A stretch of 64,000 bases of DNA from Mycolicibacterium sediminis (GTDB lineage: Bacteria > Actinomycetota > Actinomycetes > Mycobacteriales > Mycobacteriaceae): the NCBI RefSeq assembly GCF_010731735.1, contig NZ_AP022588.1, forward strand, positions 3,596,001 through 3,660,000. Reading direction: 5' to 3'. The notes under the pieces were generated by a model. That model had not been told where the DNA came from. It made no database searches and saw only the letters and a list, made by a program, of their open reading frames with translations. How positions within the stretch are numbered: the stretch's first letter is position 1; each line of letters opens with the position of its first letter. Of this stretch, positions 18,743 to 29,214 are shown in pieces. A program made the position numbers and the translations under genes.

Positions 18743-19242
18743 GCGGTGACGCCCTCGAGTGCGACGGTCTGGGCGGCGGTGCACGACGCCGCGATCGAAC
18801 CGAGCAGGCCCGCCGGATAGCCGGACTGTGCCGCGGCGTCCCGGGCGGCGTCGGTCGCCGACTGCGCGAGTGCGGCGACGACGGCCGAGGCGGTGGGCGG
18901 GGGAAGTGGCCCGCCGGTGGGGGTCGTGGTGGTCGTAGACGTCGAGGTGGCGGGCGGCGACCCGGTCGTCCGCGTGATCTCGTCGCTCAGGGCCTCGGCA
19001 TGCGCCGTCCGTTCGGTCGCGACGGCCGACAGCGCGGCCGCGAGAGTCGGGTCGGCTGCGGATGCGGCGCCGGCCGCGAGCGAGGCGTCCGACCGGGCCC
19101 GCTCGAGCTGGGCGACCAGGGTGCTGACGTCCGGTGGCTCGCTGCGCGAACCGCAGGCCGCCGACGTGCTGCCCAGTACCGCGAGGGCCGCGGCTCCGAT
19201 CAGGACGCGCCGCCTGCTGACGGACGGGAGGGCGGTCGGCAC
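18739..19242 (-). CDS. predicted Tat-type lipoprotein, ferritin-like partner
   Basis: The 167-residue product begins with a twin-arginine-like signal ([15 protein letters not shown], about 9-23) and a lipobox ending STSAAC, with Cys30 as lipidation site. The mature part is Ala-rich and helical ([40 protein letters not shown]) with a Thr/Pro-rich linker near the middle. It is probably exported and anchored to the outer face of the membrane. GTG 19242 was chosen because it gives a signal peptide of normal length; longer in-frame openings reach into rimP's promoter. No enzymatic motif was found. Confidence 0.7.
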   Translation of the reverse strand: MPTALPSVSRRRVLIGAAALAVLGSTSAACGSRSEPPDVSTLVAQLERARSDASLAAGAASAADPTLAAALSAVATERTAHAEALSDEITRTTGSPPATSTSTTTTTPTGGPLPPPTASAVVAALAQSATDAARDAAAQSGYPAGLLGSIAASCTAAQTVALEGVTA

Positions 19243-19333
19243 ATCGACATCCTGCCATCCCGTCGTGACCGCCCCGGTGCCCGACGGTGGGTCGGTGCCC
19301 GCCGGATCGACGATCCACCCCCGCCGGCTGGCG

Positions 19334-19339
19334 TATCGT
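19334..19339 (+). promoter_or_regulatory. -10 candidate for the rimP-nusA operon
   Basis: TATCGT lies 63 bp before GTG 19403 in the divergent spacer, giving a short untranslated leader. It is the best TANNNT match upstream of rimP, but the call is tentative. Confidence 0.35.
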
Positions 19340-19402
19340 GGACACCCGGCCCGGGCTGCTGCCTGGGTCGTGTCCGTACAACTCAACACGAGGAGTCTCG
19401 CC

Positions 19403-19972
19403 GTGGCATCGGATGCCCCGCTACGGTCCGCCGGTCTGCCATCGCCGACCGAGGTGACGAGTCTGCTCGAGCCAGAGTTCGCCCGTGCGGGCTACGTCAT
19501 CGAGGACGTCACCGTCGTGGCCTCGGCACGGCCGCAGCGCGTCGTCGTCGTCGCCGATCCGGACGACGAGCACGACGGACTCGACCTCGACTCGGTGGCC
19601 GAACTGGCCCGGTCGGCCTCGGCGCTGCTCGACGAACACGACTCCGCGTCCGCCGACGACACCCCCTACGATCTCGAGATCACCTCTCGTGGGGTCGACC
19701 GGCCACTGACCGCGCGGCGCCACTACCGCAGGGCCCAGGGCCGCAAGATCGAGTTCACGCTCACCGACGGCTCGCGCCTGGATGGTCGCCTCGGCGCACT
19801 GCACGGCGACGCGGTGGACGTCGTGGTCCCCGAGGGCGGTCGTGGCCGGCTCGGTGTTCGCAAGCTGCCGCTGGACCAAGTATCCAAAGCCGTCGTGCAG
19901 GTGGAGTTCTCACCGCCGAACCCGCACGAGATCGAACTGGCAGGCCAGTTCGGAGAGGAGCCGGGCCGATGA
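19403..19972 (+). CDS. rimP: ribosome maturation factor RimP
   Basis: The 189-residue protein assists 30S subunit assembly. It shows the two RimP domains: N-terminal [21 protein letters not shown] and [19 protein letters not shown], then the SH3-like C-terminal part beginning [29 protein letters not shown]. The family signature [12 protein letters not shown] is exact in style. GTG 19403 is supported by AGGAG (19391-19395) seven bases upstream. Its stop overlaps the nusA start (ATGA), as in most bacteria. Confidence 0.95.
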   Translation: MASDAPLRSAGLPSPTEVTSLLEPEFARAGYVIEDVTVVASARPQRVVVVADPDDEHDGLDLDSVAELARSASALLDEHDSASADDTPYDLEITSRGVDRPLTARRHYRRAQGRKIEFTLTDGSRLDGRLGALHGDAVDVVVPEGGRGRLGVRKLPLDQVSKAVVQVEFSPPNPHEIELAGQFGEEPGR

Positions 19973-21012
19973 ACATCGACATGGCCGCACTGCACGCCAT
20001 CGAGGTCGACCGGGGGATCGCGGTCGACGAGCTGCTCGAGACCATCAAGACCGCGCTGCTCACCGCCTACCGCCACACCGAGGGGCACCAGGCCGACGCC
20101 CACATCGACATCGACCGGAAGACCGGCGTGGTGCGGGTGATGGCGCGCGAGACCGATGACGAGGGCACGTTGATCCAGGAATGGGACGACACCCCCGAGG
20201 GCTTCGGGCGCGTGGCGGCGACCACCGCGCGGCAGGTGATGCTGCAGCGGTTCCGCGACGCGGAGAACGAACGGATCTACGGCGAGTTCGCCGCCCGGGA
20301 GGGCGACATCGTCGCCGGCGTGGTGCAGCGCGACGCCCGGGAGAACGCGCGCGGCAACGTGGTGGTGCGGCTGGGCACCGAGGCGAAGGGGTCCGAGGGC
20401 ACGATCCGGCCGGCCGAGCAGGCCCCCGGCGAGCGCTACGAACACGGCGACCGGGTGCGCTGCTACGTGATCGGCGTGACGCGCGGTGTCCGCGAGCCCC
20501 GCATCGAACTGTCCCGCACCCATCCGAATCTGGTGCGCAAGCTGTTCTCCCTCGAGGTCCCCGAGATCGCCGACGCGTCGGTCGAGATCGTCGCGGTGGC
20601 CCGTGAGGCGGGGCACCGGTCGAAGATCGCCGTCGCGTCCCGGATGCCGGGTCTCAACGCCAAGGGCGCGTGCATCGGGCCGATGGGCCAGCGCGTGCGC
20701 AACGTGATGAGTGAGCTGTCCGGCGAGAAGATCGACATCATCGACTACGACGAGGATCCGTCGCGCTTCGTCGCCAACGCGCTGTCGCCGGCGAAGGTGG
20801 TGTCGGTCACCGTCATCGACGAGGCGCTACGGGCCGCGCGGGTGATCGTGCCCGACTTCCAGCTGTCGCTGGCGATCGGCAAGGAGGGGCAGAACGCCCG
20901 CCTCGCCGCGCGTCTCACGGGCTGGCGCATCGACATCCGCAGCGACGCGCCGTCGGACTCGGACGGACCGTCGGCTCCCGGGGCTGCCCGCAGTGCCGCG
21001 CGGGACGGGTAG
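19969..21012 (+). CDS. nusA: transcription termination/antitermination factor NusA
   Basis: The 347-residue RNA-binding factor binds RNA polymerase and controls pausing, termination and rRNA antitermination. The order is N-terminal polymerase-binding domain ([39 protein letters not shown]), S1 domain (about 105-180, [11 protein letters not shown]), then two KH domains ([23 protein letters not shown] with its GxxG loop; [27 protein letters not shown]). The C-terminal acidic repeats of enterobacterial NusA are absent, as expected in actinobacteria. It is translationally coupled to rimP. Confidence 0.96.
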   Translation: MNIDMAALHAIEVDRGIAVDELLETIKTALLTAYRHTEGHQADAHIDIDRKTGVVRVMARETDDEGTLIQEWDDTPEGFGRVAATTARQVMLQRFRDAENERIYGEFAAREGDIVAGVVQRDARENARGNVVVRLGTEAKGSEGTIRPAEQAPGERYEHGDRVRCYVIGVTRGVREPRIELSRTHPNLVRKLFSLEVPEIADASVEIVAVAREAGHRSKIAVASRMPGLNAKGACIGPMGQRVRNVMSELSGEKIDIIDYDEDPSRFVANALSPAKVVSVTVIDEALRAARVIVPDFQLSLAIGKEGQNARLAARLTGWRIDIRSDAPSDSDGPSAPGAARSAARDG

Positions 21013-21046
21013 CCCCAGGCGATTCCGTGTCTGGCGCGGGTGAGGC

Positions 21047-21052
21047 TAGACT
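21047..21052 (+). promoter_or_regulatory. -10 element of ylxR (leaderless)
   Basis: TAGACT ends five bases before GTG 21058, suggesting an internal leaderless promoter within the nusA-infB operon. Confidence 0.45.
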
Positions 21053-21057
21053 GAGAC

Positions 21058-21408
21058 GTGATCCAGCGCGAGACCTCTGCCTCGACGCCGATCGGACGGC
21101 CCCAGGGCCCGATCCGGACGTGCATCGGGTGCCGGGGACGAGAGTTGGCCGTCGACTTGCTCCGTGTCACCGCCGAGTCGGACGGGAATGGCGAATACGT
21201 CCTGACCGTTGACTCAGCGGGTAATCTGCCCGGGCGGGGTGCGTGGTTGCATCCCGACCAGCAGTGTCTCGACACCGCGATCCGACGGCGAGCGTTCACC
21301 CGAGCGTTGCGCATCACCGGTCCGCCGGACACATCCGCGGTGGTCCAGCACTACGCCGTCGAGTTCGAGGGCGGCACGGAACGGTCCACCCGGCAACAGA
21401 ACAGGTAG
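21058..21408 (+). CDS. ylxR: YlxR family (DUF448) RNA-binding protein
   Basis: The 116-residue product has the YlxR signature [18 protein letters not shown] (about 21-38), [29 protein letters not shown] and a basic surface. YlxR proteins are nucleoid- or RNA-associated and are encoded between nusA and infB in most Gram-positive bacteria; in some species they influence transcription or RNase P. The position here is the conserved one. The precise role in mycobacteria is unknown. Confidence 0.88.
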   Translation: MIQRETSASTPIGRPQGPIRTCIGCRGRELAVDLLRVTAESDGNGEYVLTVDSAGNLPGRGAWLHPDQQCLDTAIRRRAFTRALRITGPPDTSAVVQHYAVEFEGGTERSTRQQNR

Positions 21409-21506
21409 CGAAGAACATGAGCACACCGTGAAGTTCCGATGACCATGCGTCATAGCTAAACCCGAGGCGCGGCCACCCACCGCCGTGTCTCCAGACAGGA
21501 GATGTA

Positions 21507-24334
21507 GTGGCAGGCAAGGCCCGCGTGCACGAGTTGGCAAAGGAACTCGGTGTCACCAGCAAGGAAGTACTCGCTCGTCTGAGTGAGCAAGGCGAATTCG
21601 TCAAGTCGGCGTCCTCCACCGTGGAGGCCCCCGTCGCGCGCCGGCTACGTGAGGCGCTGGGCGGCGGCAAGCCCGCCAAGGCCCCGTCGGGCAACGGATC
21701 CGCAGCACCCGCGACACCCTCGTCGCCCAAGCCCGCAGCCCCCCGGCCCACCTCGGACGGCGCCGTCTCCACGGCCCCGAAGCCAGGTGGCCCCAAGCCG
21801 GCTGCGCCGGCACCGGCCACCGCAGCGGCGCCCCCGGCACCGCCCGCCGCCCCTCCGGCGGCTCCGCCCGCTCCCGCGGCACCTCCGGCAGCACCGGCCG
21901 CGCCCGCCGCACCTGCGGCAGCCGCACAGCCCGCCGCCGGCGAGGCCCCCCGCGCAGCAGGCCCGACCCCCGGTCCCCGGCCCGGTGCGCCCAAGCCCGC
22001 CGCGCGCACGCCGCGCGTCGGCAACAACCCCTTCTCGTCGCAGCAGCCGGTCGAACGGCCCGCTCCGCGTCCCGGCGCGGCAGGCCCCGGTGGGCCCCGT
22101 CCCGCAGCGGGCCCCGGTGGTCCGCGTCCCGGTGGCGGTCCCCGTCCCGGCGCGACGCCCGGCAACATGCCCCCGCGCCCGCCCGGCGCACGACCCGGTG
22201 CCATGGGTCGTCCCGGTGGTCCGCGTCCCGCTCCCGGCGGCCGTGGTCCCGGTGGCGGTGGCGGTCGCCCGGGTGGTCCTCCCGGTGCCGGCGGTGGCGG
22301 TAACTACCGCGGCGGCGGCGCCGGCGGTGGCGGCGGAGCCCCGGCTGGTGCCGGCGGCGGATTCCGCGGTCGTCCCGGCGGCGGTGGCGGCGGTGGTCGT
22401 CCCGGCCAGCGCGGCGGAGCTGCCGGTGCGTTCGGTCGTCCCGGCGGCGCGGTCCGTCGTGGCCGCAAGTCGAAGCGGGCAAAACGCGCCGAGTACGAGA
22501 ACATGCAGGCACCGGTCGTCGGTGGCGTGCGGTTGCCACACGGCAACGGCGAGGTCATCCGGCTCGCCCGCGGCGCGTCCCTGGTGGACTTCGCCGACAA
22601 GATCAACGCCAACCCGGCCTCGCTGGTGCAGGCGCTGTTCAACCTCGGTGAGATGGTCACCGCCACGCAGTCGGTGGACGACTCGACGCTGGAGCTGCTC
22701 GGCGGCGAGATGAACTACGTCGTCCAGGTCGTGTCGCCGGAGGACGAGGACCGCGAGCTGCTGCAGTCGTTCGACCTCACCTACGGCGAGGACGAGGGCG
22801 GCGAGGACGACCTCGAGTTCCGTCCGCCGGTGGTCACCGTCATGGGTCACGTCGACCACGGCAAGACCCGCCTGCTGGACACGATCCGCAACGCCACCGT
22901 CCGCGAGGGCGAGGCCGGCGGCATCACCCAGCACATCGGCGCCTACCAGGTCCTCACCGAACTGGAGGGCAACGAGCGGCTCGTCACCTTCATCGACACC
23001 CCCGGCCACGAGGCGTTCACCGCCATGCGTGCCCGTGGTGCGAAGGCCACCGACATCGCGATCCTGGTGGTCGCGGCCGACGACGGCGTCATGCCGCAGA
23101 CGGTGGAGGCCATCAACCACGCGCAGGCCGCCGACGTGCCGATCGTGGTCGCGGTCAACAAGATCGACAAGGAGGGCGCCGACCCGAGCAAGATCCGGGC
23201 ACAGCTCACCGAGTACAACCTCGTCGCCGAGGAGTACGGCGGCGACACGATGTTCGTCGACATCTCGGCCAAGCAGGGCACCAACATCGACGCCCTGCTG
23301 GAAGCGGTGATCCTCACCGCCGACGCGTCGCTGGACCTCCGGGCCAACCCGGACATGGAGGCGCAGGGCGTGGCGATCGAGGCACACCTCGACCGTGGCC
23401 GCGGTCCCGTCGCCACCGTGCTCATCCAGCGCGGCACCCTGCGTGTCGGCGACTCGATCGTGGCGGGCGACGCCTACGGCCGCGTCCGTCGCATGGTCGA
23501 CGAGCACGGCGAGGACGTCGCCGAGGCGCTGCCGTCCCGTCCCGTCCAGGTCATCGGCTTCACGTCGGTGCCCGGTGCGGGTGACAACCTGCTGGTCGTC
23601 GACGAGGACCGGATCGCCCGTCAGATCGCGGACCGCCGAAGTGCACGCAAGCGCAACGCGCTCGCCGCACGGACGCGCAAGCGCATCAGCCTGGACGACC
23701 TGGACGCCGCGCTGAAGGAGACCAGCCAGCTCAACCTGATCCTGAAGGGCGACAACTCCGGCACCGTGGAGGCGCTGGAGGAGGCCCTGCTCGGGATCGA
23801 GATCGACGACGAGGTGGAGCTGCGCGTCATCGACCGCGGTGTCGGTGGCGTCACCGAGACCAACGTCAACCTGGCGTCGGCCTCGAACGCGATCATCATC
23901 GGGTTCAACGTGCGCTCCGAGGGCAAGGCCACCGAGCTGGCCAACCGCGAAGGCGTGGACATCCGGTACTACTCGGTGATCTACCAGGCGATCGACGAGA
24001 TCCAGAGTGCGCTGCGAGGCATGCTCAAGCCGATCTACGAGGAGAAGGAACTCGGCCGCGCCGAGATCCGCGCGATCTTCCGCAGTTCGAAGGTCGGCAA
24101 CATCGCCGGTTGCCTCGTCACGTCGGGCATCATGCGGCGCAACGCCAAGGCGCGTCTGCTGCGTGACAACATCGTGGTCGCCGAGACCGTCACCATCTCG
24201 TCGCTGAAGCGCGAGAAGGACGATGCCACGGAGGTGCGCGACGGCTACGAATGTGGTCTGACGCTCACCTACAACGACATCAAGGAAGGCGACGTCATCG
24301 AGGCGTACGAACTCGTCGAGAAAGCACGTACCTG

Positions 24335-24335
<1 letters not shown>
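21507..24335 (+). CDS. infB: translation initiation factor IF-2
   Basis: The 942-residue GTPase places fMet-tRNA on the 30S subunit and promotes subunit joining. It has an IF2_N module ([19 protein letters not shown]), a very long low-complexity linker of Ala/Pro then Gly/Arg/Pro repeats (about 55-330), a second N-domain, the G domain with [20 protein letters not shown] and NKIDKEG, and the C-terminal domains with the fMet-tRNA-binding region ([19 protein letters not shown]). GTG 21507 follows AGGAGA (21497-21502). The linker is the longest repetitive coding stretch in the window. Confidence 0.97.
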
Positions 24336-25838
<1,503 letters not shown>

Positions 25839-25846
25839 CCCGGGAC

Positions 25847-27172
25847 TTGGCTGAGCCCGCCGACCTGCCGCCGGCGACGGGTCGCCGCATCGCCGGTCTC
25901 GCCTTCCCCGCGCTCGGCGTGCTGGCCGCAGAACCGCTCTACCTGCTGTTCGACCTCGCGGTGGTCGGTCGCCTCGGGGCGCTCGCCATCGCGGGTCTCG
26001 CCATCGGCGGCCTGGTGCTGTCGCTGGTGTCCTCGCAGCTGAACTTCCTCTCCTACGGGACGACGGCGCGCTCGGCGCGCTACTTCGGTGCGGGCGACCG
26101 CACGTCGGCCATCCGGGAGGGCGTGCAGGCCACCTGGCTCGCGGTGGGGATCGGGGTGGTCGTCGTCGCGGTGGTGCAGGTGGCGGCGACGCCGATCGTG
26201 ACGGTCATCGCCGACGGTGGCGACATCGCCGCGGAGGCGCTGCCGTGGCTGCGGATCGCGATCTTCGGCGCCCCCGCCATCCTGATCTCGTTGGCGGGCA
26301 ACGGCTGGATGCGCGGCGTGCAGGACACGGTGCGACCGCTGCGCTACGTCGTGACGGGGTTCGCGGTGTCGGCGGTCCTGTGCCCGCTGCTGGTGTACGG
26401 CTGGCTGGGCATGCCACGGCTCGAGCTGGCCGGGTCGGCGGTGGCCAACCTGGTCGGACAGTGGTGGGCGGCGCTGCTGTTCTGCCGCGCGCTGCTCGTG
26501 GAGCGGGTGCCCCGGCGCGTCGACGTCGGCATCCTGCGCGCCCAGGTGGTCATGGGCCGCGACCTTATGGTGCGCACGTTGGCCTTCCAGGCGTGCTTCG
26601 TCTCGGCCGCCGCGGTCGCCGCGCGCTTCGGTGCTGCCGCCGTCGCGGCACACCAGGTGGTGCTGCAGCTGTGGAGTTTCCTTGCGCTGGTACTTGATTC
26701 GCTGGCGATCGCGGCACAGTCCCTCGTCGGCGCGGCGCTGGGCGCGGGCCACCTGGCGCATGCGAAGTCGGTGGCGTGGCGGGTGACGGTGTTCTCCGCG
26801 CTGGCCGGGGTGCTGCTCGCCGCGTCGTTCGCGCTGGGCGCCACGGTGGTGCCGACGCTGTTCACCAGCGACCGTGCCGTCCTCGACGAGATCGGGGTGC
26901 CGTGGTGGTTCTTGGTCGCCCAGCTGCCCGTCGCGGGAGTCGTGTTCGCGCTCGACGGCGTGCTGCTCGGCGCGGGGGACGCGAAGTTCATGCGCAACGC
27001 CACGCTGGCCAGCGCGCTCGTCGGGTTCCTGCCGCTGATCTGGTTGTCGCTGGTGTTCGGCTGGGGGCTACTCGGGATCTGGTCCGGGCTCACCACGTTC
27101 ATGGTGCTGCGCCTGGCGTTCGTCGGATGGCGCGCCGTCTCCGGCCGTTGGCTGGTGGCCGGCACCGCCTGA
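25847..27172 (+). CDS. dinF: MATE family efflux transporter (DinF)
   Basis: The 441-residue protein has about 12 hydrophobic helices and the MATE/DinF pattern: ALGVLAAEPLYLLFDLAVVGRLGALAIAGLAIGG at the N-terminus and AAVAAHQVVLQLWSFLALVLDSLAIAAQSLVGAALGAG in the second half. It exports organic cations or drugs by H+ or Na+ antiport, by family inference. TTG 25847, 8 bp after the nrnA stop, is the best start in frame and gives the usual length; no ATG or GTG is available near it. It is probably the last gene of the rimP operon. Confidence 0.88.
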   Translation: MAEPADLPPATGRRIAGLAFPALGVLAAEPLYLLFDLAVVGRLGALAIAGLAIGGLVLSLVSSQLNFLSYGTTARSARYFGAGDRTSAIREGVQATWLAVGIGVVVVAVVQVAATPIVTVIADGGDIAAEALPWLRIAIFGAPAILISLAGNGWMRGVQDTVRPLRYVVTGFAVSAVLCPLLVYGWLGMPRLELAGSAVANLVGQWWAALLFCRALLVERVPRRVDVGILRAQVVMGRDLMVRTLAFQACFVSAAAVAARFGAAAVAAHQVVLQLWSFLALVLDSLAIAAQSLVGAALGAGHLAHAKSVAWRVTVFSALAGVLLAASFALGATVVPTLFTSDRAVLDEIGVPWWFLVAQLPVAGVVFALDGVLLGAGDAKFMRNATLASALVGFLPLIWLSLVFGWGLLGIWSGLTTFMVLRLAFVGWRAVSGRWLVAGTA

Positions 27173-27191
27173 GGTGGTGAGCGCTCCTCCC

Positions 27192-27242
27192 GCGAGCGTG
27201 CTCCCCGCAAGCGGGGTGCCCCAGTCTGCGGGCGACACGCCG
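27192..27242 (+). repeat. split copy of an intergenic repeat
   Basis: GCGAGCGTGC (27192-27201) and GTCTGCGGGCGACACGCCG (27224-27242) are separated by 22 bp that themselves form the hairpin CCCCGC-AA-GCGGGG. The two parts are adjacent in the inverted copy at 27547-27577. Confidence 0.7.
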
Positions 27243-27372
27243 CGTCCGCACCTGACTCTGCGCACGCTCGCGGGTCCGATGCCTTCGGCAGGCAGGGAGT
27301 CACCGGGGCGGAGTGCCGGTGACCGCCACACAGCTCGTCGACTGGGAATCGTTCAATCCGTGACCCGTGACC

Positions 27373-27531
27373 ATGTCCACCGCCGGCTACCGCTTCGACG
27401 TCAAGGTCGAGATCTTCGACGAAGACGTTCGGGCGAGCGATGCCGTGCTCCGCTCGAAACCGTACAGCGGCGCCAACAGGACCGGGTCCTGCCCAGCAAG
27501 CGCCCCTGACGTTCTCCGCGAGCGTGCGTGA
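27373..27531 (+). CDS. small uncharacterised ORF, possibly a gene remnant
   Basis: This 52-codon frame (MSTAGYRFDVKVEIFDEDVR...) has the strong third-position G/C of neighbouring genes over its first 40 codons, then loses it where the GCGAGCGTGC repeat begins, and ends inside that repeat. In the same frame just upstream are 14 coding-like codons from GTG 27319 closed by TGA 27361, with GTG 27367 as alternative start. It may be a real short gene or the worn end of a longer gene cut by the repeat. I recognise no family. Confidence 0.25.
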   Translation: MSTAGYRFDVKVEIFDEDVRASDAVLRSKPYSGANRTGSCPASAPDVLRERA

Positions 27532-27546
27532 AGTCGTCGTCGAGCC

Positions 27547-27577
27547 CGGCGTGTCGCCCGCAGACACGCACGCTCGC
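27547..27577 (-). repeat. intact copy of the intergenic repeat, inverted
   Basis: On the minus strand this reads GCGAGCGTGC-GT-GTCTGCGGGCGACACGCCG. The 19-bp part is a perfect inverted match to 27224-27242. A half copy GCGAGCGTGCGTG lies at 27518-27530 and GCACGCTCGC at 27262-27271. Confidence 0.75.
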
Positions 27578-27595
27578 CGAAGAGGGGAGAGCGGC

Positions 27596-28357
27596 TCAGC
27601 GCACCTGCGCGCGACCCCGTTCGAACACGGCGGCCCGGCTCTCGGCCACGTCGTCGCCGCTGGTCTCGCGCATCCACCGGGTCGCCGACTGCGCCTCCAG
27701 CCACAGCCCGGCGCCGGTCTGCTCGTCGTCGATGCGGTGGTAGGACTCGAGCAGCGCTCGGACCGCCCGCGGGTTGTTGCCGACGATCGACGCGGCCACC
27801 CGGCGCGCGGCGGGCAGCAGATCGTCGTGCGGCACCACCTCGGTGACCAGCCCGGTACGCAGCGCCTCCTGGGCGGACAGGTAGTCGCCGGTCAGGCTCA
27901 TCCGGCGGGCCATGCCGATGCCGACCTTCTGCGGCAGCCGCACGGACAGCCCCCAGGTCGGCAGCAGGCCGACGCGGGCGTGGGTGTCGGCGAACCGCGC
28001 GTGCTCGGAGGCGATCAGGATGTCGCAGTAGAGCGCCAGTTCGAGCCCACCGGTGACGGCGGCGCCGTTGATCGCGCCGATGACCGGCGTGCGCATCGAG
28101 GGCCACTTCGGCGAGATGTCGGGCAGCTGGGTGCTGCCACCGAGTTCCTTGAGGTCCAGACCCGCGCAGAACACCGGGTCCGCGCCGGTGAGGATCACCA
28201 CGTCGACGTCGTCGTCGGCCTCCGCGTCGTGCAGCGCGGCGTAGAACGCGGTCCGCAGTTCCGACGACAGCGCGTTGCGCGCCTGCGGTCGGTTCAGCGT
28301 CAGCGTGCGCACGCGGTCGGTGGTGTCGATCAGCAGGACGTCGGTGGTGTCGGGCAC
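27596..28357 (-). CDS. echA16: enoyl-CoA hydratase/isomerase family protein
   Basis: The 253-residue crotonase-fold protein has the CoA/oxyanion loops ALSSELRTAF, VILTGADPVFCAGLDLKELGG and IGAINGAAVTGGLELALYCDILIAS, and TGDYLSAQEALRTGLVTEVVP. The acid pair typical of true hydratases is only partly kept: the second-loop residue lies in HARVGLLPTWG (G/P rather than Glu), so it could act as an isomerase or another crotonase reaction. Position after dinF matches EchA16 of M. tuberculosis, though the ugp genes normally between are absent. GTG 28357 is fixed by a leaderless promoter. Confidence 0.85.
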   Translation of the reverse strand: MPDTTDVLLIDTTDRVRTLTLNRPQARNALSSELRTAFYAALHDAEADDDVDVVILTGADPVFCAGLDLKELGGSTQLPDISPKWPSMRTPVIGAINGAAVTGGLELALYCDILIASEHARFADTHARVGLLPTWGLSVRLPQKVGIGMARRMSLTGDYLSAQEALRTGLVTEVVPHDDLLPAARRVAASIVGNNPRAVRALLESYHRIDDEQTGAGLWLEAQSATRWMRETSGDDVAESRAAVFERGRAQVR

Positions 28358-28363
28358 GAGGCC

Positions 28364-28381
28364 ACCGTAGCGACCTATCGT
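28364..28381. promoter_or_regulatory. overlapping divergent leaderless promoters
   Basis: Minus-strand -10 TACGGT (28364-28369) ends six bases before GTG 28357 of the enoyl-CoA hydratase; plus-strand -10 TATCGT (28376-28381) ends six bases before ATG 28388 of the DUF2277 gene. The -35 of each must lie in the other gene's start region. Confidence 0.55.
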
Positions 28382-28387
28382 TGAGGC

Positions 28388-28669
28388 ATGTGCCGGAACA
28401 TCACCGAGCTGCGCGGCCTCGAACCCGCAGCCACCGACGAAGAGATCGAGGCGGCCGCACGGCAGTACGTCCGCAAGGTCAGCGGGATCACCCGCCCGAC
28501 GGCGGCCAACGAAGACGTGTTCGAGGTCGCCGTCGCCGAGGTCACCGCGACCACCCTGCGCCTGCTCTCGGCGCTGCCGCCGCGCCGTCAGCCGCCCAAG
28601 ACCGTGCCACCGCTGCGCCGGCCCGAGGTGCGCGCCCGCATCGAGGCCCGCGCGGCCAGGGTGGAGTGA
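28388..28669 (+). CDS. DUF2277 family protein
   Basis: The 93-residue protein matches DUF2277 from its first residues: MCRNITELRGLEPAATDEEIEAAARQYVRKVSGITRPTAANEDVFEVAVAEV. The family is small, soluble and of unknown function; the central part is helical with a basic Pro/Arg-rich end. It is transcribed leaderless and its stop overlaps the DUF1802 start (GTGA), so the two are coupled. Confidence 0.85.
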   Translation: MCRNITELRGLEPAATDEEIEAAARQYVRKVSGITRPTAANEDVFEVAVAEVTATTLRLLSALPPRRQPPKTVPPLRRPEVRARIEARAARVE

Positions 28670-29214
28670 GCACACCCGCGCTCAAGGAGTGGAGCGCCGC
28701 CGTCCACGCCATGCTCGACGGTCGGCAGACGGTCCTGCTGCGCAAGGGCGGCATCGGCGAGAAGCGCTTCGACCTGACGGCATCGGAGTTCGTGTTCTTC
28801 CCGACCATCGCGCACGGTCACGCCGAACGCGTGCGTCCGGAACACCGCGACCTGCTCGACGCGTCCGCCCCGGACAGTACGGAGGCCGCCGTCGTCGTTC
28901 GCGCGGGCGCGAGGGTCGTCGGCGCCGTTGCCGTCGAGCGCCCGGAGGGACTGGACGCGATCGCCGGTCACCACATCTGGACCAGCGAATCCGTGCGTGC
29001 CGACCGCCTCGACTTCCGGCCCCGACACCGACTCACCGTCCTCGTGGTCGCGGTGCGGCCACTCGTCACGCCGAGGACGCTGGTGCGCACGCCCGACTAC
29101 GCCGGGTGCACCAGCTGGGTGGGCCTGCCGCTCGACCCTGAGTGGGGCGATCCCGTCGTCGACGACGCACGCCTGGCCGACGTCGCCGAGCAGGTCCGGT
29201 CGTCAGTCGGCTGA
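28666..29214 (+). CDS. DUF1802 family protein
   Basis: The 182-residue protein shows the DUF1802 pattern: LKEWSAAVHAMLDGRQTVLLRKGGIGEKRFDLTASEFVFFPTIAHGHAERVRPEHR near the N-terminus and a conserved C-terminal half (LVVAVRPLVTPRTLVRTPDYAGCTSWVGLPLDPEWGDPVVDD). Function unknown. It starts by GTGA overlap with the DUF2277 gene and its last 12 bp overlap the convergent hydrolase. Confidence 0.82.
   Translation: MSTPALKEWSAAVHAMLDGRQTVLLRKGGIGEKRFDLTASEFVFFPTIAHGHAERVRPEHRDLLDASAPDSTEAAVVVRAGARVVGAVAVERPEGLDAIAGHHIWTSESVRADRLDFRPRHRLTVLVVAVRPLVTPRTLVRTPDYAGCTSWVGLPLDPEWGDPVVDDARLADVAEQVRSSVG

Larger units (their letters stand above)
27173..27595. other. intergenic region with inverted repeats
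   Basis: The stretch of 423 bp between dinF and the convergent enoyl-CoA hydratase gene contains no recognised gene. It carries two inverted copies of a 19-bp sequence, four copies of GCGAGCGTGC in mixed orientation, a small hairpin and a doubtful 50-codon frame; these are listed separately. Confidence 0.7.

Noticed and set aside
21700..22460. Separate gene in the Gly/Pro/Ala-rich region of infB
   Set aside because: It is the normal disordered linker between the IF2 N-domains and the G domain of actinobacterial IF-2; other frames give only Arg/Pro-rich shadows.
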